Source: Macrophomina tecta
Taxonomy: Eukaryota; Ascomycota; Dothideomycetes; Botryosphaeriales; Botryosphaeriaceae
Direction of reading: 5' to 3'
Assembly (NCBI GenBank): GCA_024180945.1
Contig: JAKSGN010000036.1
Coordinates: 186,001-250,000, forward strand
DNA: 64,000 nt
The notes beneath the pieces were generated by a model. It did not search any database. It was not told where the DNA came from and saw only the letters and a list, made by a program, of their open reading frames with translations. Positions 59,922 to 64,000 of this stretch are shown one piece after another; position 1 is the stretch's first letter, and each line of letters begins with the position of its first letter. A program made the position numbers and the translations under genes.

Positions 59922-61428
59922 CTAGCCCTTCTGCGCCTCTTGTCTCTCCTCCCTCTCATCTCTCCACACCATATCCTCACAACCGCGCCACAACCTGTCC
60001 CTCACCTCGTTAAACCCCATCCTCGTCCCACAAACCCCCACAAACCGCCGTCCCATCAGCCCTTCCAGCCCCGGATACACCCGCCTGAACCTCCCCATCC
60101 TCGCGCTCAACTGCCTCAACTCGCTCTTGCCCGCCCTCGCGCCAAACTCCCTCACCACGCCTTCCAACCCGCCCTCGTCCACAAGCCCCTCCACGCCGCT
60201 CCTCAACCACCCCAGCAACGCCGCCTTCTTCGCCCGCCAAACCCGCTCATCCTCGCCCGCCGCCCACGCCGTGACCCGCCCATTCTGCGCCTCCCACGCC
60301 TCCAGCAGCGCGTCCCACCGCCTCCCCATGCACCACCACGCCACGCTGCGCTCGTCCTCCATGCGCTCCTCGTCCCTGTCGTAATCGCCGCCGCCGCCAA
60401 CGCCCCTCCACCCCTCCTCGGCGCGGATCGCGCACGCGTATGCGTCGTCCACGAGGCGCAGCCCGCCCAGCGGGACGTGGAAGTAGAAGGTCTGCACGCG
60501 GGCGGCGAGGTAGGCGTGCCAGGGGAGCGGGTGGCGGTCGAGGTGGCCGTACTGCGCGGCCGTGAGGTCGAGCGCGTATTCGTCGCCGGTGAGGAGGCGG
60601 GCGTGGTGGGCGTAGTGGTTGAGGATCGCGGGGTCGGGGTCGGGGGCGGGCGCTTGGCCGGCGTTGTCGTTGCAATCGTTGTCGTCGCCATCGGTGGTGG
60701 TGGTGTGGGTGGAAACGGATGTGTTTAGTGGAAGTGAGGCAGCGGCCGTGGCCGCGGCCGTGGCTGCGGGCTTGCAGGTGGTGCGCGAAGAAGGGCGCGA
60801 GGGGACGAGGTGGACTGTTAGCGAGGGGTTGAGGACGCGGATGGAGATCTCGGAGGTGTGTGTCGTCAGTGCTGGTGGCAGTCAGTCTTCCCAAGGCTTC
60901 TCTAGGCATTGCAAGGGAGGGGGCAGAGAGGAGGGAACGTGTGAGGAAGCACTCACGTCCAAGGACCCTTTCGATCATGTCGCCCATGACCACCGCCGCG
61001 TCCTCGCACATGCACGTCGAGAGCAGCGCCTCTCTCACCCCATCCCTCTCGCCGCCAGCCCCGACGTCCATCGGAAAGGGGTACAACGCCAGTTCACACA
61101 GCTTGAACGGCGCGTCGTAGCACTCCATGGAATGGTCACGCACGAGGTGGATTTGCGTCGGGCTGTGGACGCGGGCGACGAGAGATTGGTCGTATGTGTG
61201 GGCGCGCCAGATGTAGTAGGCTTCTTGAAGGAAAGAAGCGGCGCGGAAGAAGGCTTTGCGGACGCGGTCGGTGGAAGTGGGGGTGAGGCAGGACGGTGGC
61301 GGGCTGCTGGGGTGGCGAGTCAGCGACGGTGAAGGGAGAGGGCGTTGCTCTGGCGCGGTTCCGTCGGCGCCTCGGAGGGAGAGTGAAGCTGTGGATGCGG
61401 AGGGAGAAGGTAAGCCGTCGTCGCTCAT
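59922..61428 (-). CDS. Hypothetical protein, 473 aa
   Basis: Two exons, 60957-61428 and 59922-60871, are joined across an 85-bp intron (GTGAGT donor, CTGAC branch, CCAG acceptor). The N-terminus is Ser/Pro-rich and disordered. Conserved-looking stretches are VRKAFFRAASFLQEAYYIWRA, QIHLVRDHSMECYDAPFKL, LPWHAYLAARVQTFYFHVPL and an Arg/Trp/Glu-rich C-terminal half (WWCMGRRWDALLEAWEAQ). No signal peptide, transmembrane helix or catalytic motif is recognised. The opposite strand has a long frame (59586-60728) that is an antisense shadow: its Pro/Pro-His-rich composition is a by-product of the GC-rich codons of this gene. Function unknown. Confidence 0.7.
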
Positions 61429-61619
61429 GGTCGCACGTTGTCGGAAAGCCTGAGGGGGTTGTGGAAAGACGGCGGTTGAAGAACGGCAGTTTGAGAGGAA
61501 GGTCTAGAGGCGAGGAAAATGCGCAAAACAGTCACCGCAGCAAGGCAGACAAGGCGATGTGAATTATCCATATGGTGCGGACGTAGGGCATCATGCTCCG
61601 AAGCTCTATCGCTGATCGC

Positions 61620-63535
61620 TCACCCTACCAAGACGGTCTTCACCCTGTACCAAATCGACCTCTTCTTCACCTCTTCAATCTCCGCTTCATGCACCAAGTC
61701 CTCGCGACGGCCGGTGTAAATATCCATCTCCTCCAACTTCACGAACTTGGTCTTGTTCCAGAGTTTGTAGACAATGACCAACAGAACGAACACGGGTATC
61801 AAGATGTAATTGATAACAAAGTCTTGCGCGCTGAACGGGTTTAAGAAGGCGGTGTAGCCTGGACATGCAAGTGAGCAGATGGCGGACAGCTAGTTTGCAA
61901 GGATCACTTACCTTGGAAGAATATCAAGAAGACGTTGGCCGCCAGACACGCGTAGGTGCCGTAAGGGTACCACAAGGCCTTGAATGGAAGAGCGTCGATG
62001 CTCTGGCCCTGGGCCTTCATAGCTTGACGGAAGCGGATGTGCACCCACTCAATCACGGCCCACACGATGAATGTGGCAACTCCGGACAGCGTGATGAGAG
62101 CCTCATACAGAACACCGGCATTCGAGGACTGGGACAGGAAAGCAATGCAGGCAAAGAAATTGGAGAACAGAAGAGCTGCCCACGGAACGCCGCCTTTGTT
62201 GGTCTTGCCCAGGAACTTGGGTGCCATGCTGGACTGAGCCAGGTGAATGATGGTACGGGAGGACACATAAAGAGCAGAGTTGCCGGCGGAGATGACCGAG
62301 ATGACAATCAGAGCGTTGATCAGATGGGCGGCCACTCCGATGTTGGCATCGGTCATGGAAATAGTTAGCGGGGATGACGCAGTCTTGGAGCCCTTTCCGA
62401 TGAGACGCGAGTCGGTGTACGGAATGAGGATACCGATGAAGAACATCATGCCGATGTAGAAAATGAGAATACGCCAGAAGACCTGGTTGATGGCGCGCGG
62501 CACGGCCTTACGAGGGTTGGCGGATTCACCGGCCGTGATGCCAACCCTGACAGATGTCAGTCCGCATGGTTCGTCCTCAGTGATGGAATAATACTTACAT
62601 CTCTGTTCCGGCATAGAGCGTACCGGCAATGACAAAGGTCCTTGCCACACCGTTGATGCCATCGGCAAAGGCTCCCGGATCATGCCAGTACTTGAACCCA
62701 ATCTTCTGGGGGCCAATGCCACCAGAAGTGATGCAGATTGCCAAGATGAAGAAGACGGAAATTGAGATAACCTTGATCCTGCACAGGGTTAGTGGGACCG
62801 CCAGCTCTCGAAGCGGCCAGAAGCTTACAGAGACAGCCAGTATTCAACTTCACCGTATGCCAGGACACCAAGCATACTGAGAGAGATGAACAGAGCCCAG
62901 AAGATCAGGATCCACGCCCACTGGGGCACGACATCCGTCCAGTACATGACAACCAGTGAAATGGCATTATACTCGTTCGCCAGGACCTTGGCTGCGTCAG
63001 CGCATGGGCCAAACAAAGGGCTATCAGGCGGCTCACCGTCACCCAGAGATACCAATAGGCCCAGCCCAGTGCGAATGAAAGAGCGGGATCGATGAAGCGG
63101 CCTGCATAATCAGTAAAGGAGCCCGTTACAGGAATCAGAGTCGCCAATTCTCCGAGGGATTGCCTGTGGAGACGGTCAGCGGAGTCGTTCCCCATGGGGA
63201 ATGATTCTCTTACATAACGAAAAAGACGATAATGCCGACCAGCGAGAAGCTGATGAGGACGCCTCCAGGACCGGCGAGACGAAGGGCATTTCCAGAACCA
63301 ACAAGAAGACCAGGGCCGATGATGCCTTTGGGCGAAGGTCAGCGTGCTGAGGGCTGCTGCGGATGGCTGGATGTGGGAGATTCTCACCTCCGATGGCGAT
63401 CATCTGCAAGTGCCTGGACTTGAGCTTGCGCTTGAGGGGCGAGGAGTCGGCATCGCCAGCGTGCTCGTCGGAGCGCACCTCCGAGTCCACGAAGAACTGG
63501 TCGTTCCTCTTCCGCGCGTCATCGTAATCGGCCAT
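61620..63535 (-). CDS. Amino-acid permease (APC superfamily, fungal YAT type)
   Basis: Seven exons on the reverse strand (63388-63535, 63214-63325, 63037-63163, 62829-62986, 62599-62778, 61912-62546, 61620-61858) with introns of 50-62 bp give 532 residues, the usual size of the family. The N-terminal cytosolic tail (MADYDDARKRNDQFF...) leads into LKSRHLQMIAIGGIIGPGLL, the first-helix motif of amino-acid permeases, then SLGELATLIPVTGSFTDYAGRF, ALGWAYWYLWVTV, GTEMVGITAGESANPRKAVP, SAGNSALYVSSRTIIHLAQ and GVPWAALLFSN. About twelve membrane segments are visible. The first-helix GxxxG stretch, which forms the substrate site in the family, is intact. It should import one or more amino acids at the plasma membrane by proton symport; substrate cannot be told from sequence. 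All splice sites are canonical. Confidence 0.95.
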
Positions 63536-64000
63536 GTTTGCCAGCAGTGTCGTCAAAGCTGGGGGGGATGAAGGGGCAGCGGTCGCTGAGGCGTCTTCGA
63601 GAAGGGCCGCGCGAAGGGCCTATTAAAAAGCCTGACTTTGCCCAACGAGCAGACAAATGATGTTACCTCAGCGCGCTGTTTCTGGGCACTTGGCAGAAGC
63701 CCACCCAGGTCGCGCAAAAGAGGCGGCGATAGCGCAATGGCGTGCTCGCCGCCGCCCTTGGCAGCAAACCATACCAAGCGCGTCAAGCTTCCTCGCTCTT
63801 TTCTTGAACGCAGGTAGGGCTGACTCTGCCGCCTGTCGGCCCCCAGCACGCCATCGGCTTTTGAGTTGATGGACGCAGTGGTCGGCTCTCGTCTCGAAAG
63901 TCATGCGGGGGCCTGGAACATTTCTGCTGTTTCTTGGCTGTGCGCGCTGCCCGACCCCCCACAGCGGCGGCACTGCGGCCTGGGGCACCCGCGTCCCCCC
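63536..64000. other. 5' flank of the permease, no gene seen
   Basis: GC-rich sequence with overlapping unsupported open frames to the window edge; presumably the permease promoter and 5' UTR. Confidence 0.45.

Noticed and set aside
59586..60728. 380-codon plus-strand open frame
   Set aside because: Pro/His-rich antisense shadow of the GC-rich reverse-strand gene at 59922-61428, which has canonical splicing and better residue composition.

Overview
The window looks like a chromosome segment of a filamentous ascomycete (Pezizomycotina). Genes carry short introns (about 41-85 bp) with GTRNGT donors, CTRAC-like branch sites and YAG acceptors. The encoded families are typically fungal: UstYa/DUF3328, a fungal rhodopsin-like membrane protein, ABCC and PDR transporters, and a fungal amino-acid permease. 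A 35 kb block is stripped of CA/TG dinucleotides and saturated with TA, the footprint of repeat-induced point mutation (RIP). All assignments come from reading the sequence and from family knowledge; no database search was possible.

Layout. (1) 1-7.9 kb, normal composition: a secreted acetoacetate-decarboxylase-like protein, a doubtful reverse-strand gene, a broken PDR-type ABC transporter pseudogene and a seven-helix rhodopsin-like membrane protein, then about 2 kb without a recognisable gene. (2) 7.9-43.5 kb: an AT-rich island of nested Ty3/gypsy LTR retrotransposons whose boundaries and target-site duplications (TSDs) can be read to the base. Element C (8174-35102, minus, TSD GTAAG) is split by sister element X (13417-32414, plus, TSD AACGC). 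X is split by a different family, B (16565-28410, minus, TSD GCTAA). C also carries a non-mutated solo LTR, D (9793-10535, TSD GAAGG). Element E (35680-43523, minus) lies next to C; its left LTR is heavily mutated while its right LTR is nearly intact. (3) 43.7-49.2 kb: a seven-helix membrane protein, a WD40 propeller protein and two divergent, TATA-driven small secreted proteins. (4) 50.3-58.5 kb: a compact candidate RiPP locus. (5) 59.9-63.5 kb: a hypothetical protein and an amino-acid permease.

The most interesting unit is 50.3-58.5 kb. A UstYa/DUF3328 gene and a secreted precursor with five repeats of the type SIADRLLKYGD, the first four each followed by a Kex2 site (EKR), are divergently arranged around a 1 kb intergenic region. 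A full-length-type ABCC transporter follows downstream. This is the minimal logic of a dikaritin-type fungal RiPP pathway: precursor secreted, Kex2-cut into repeat peptides, modified by UstYa oxidase, exported. The repeat is not one I recognise from ustiloxin, phomopsin, asperipin, epichloecyclin or victorin. The transporter has one apparent 1-nt frameshift, so the pathway may be decaying or the base may be an assembly error.
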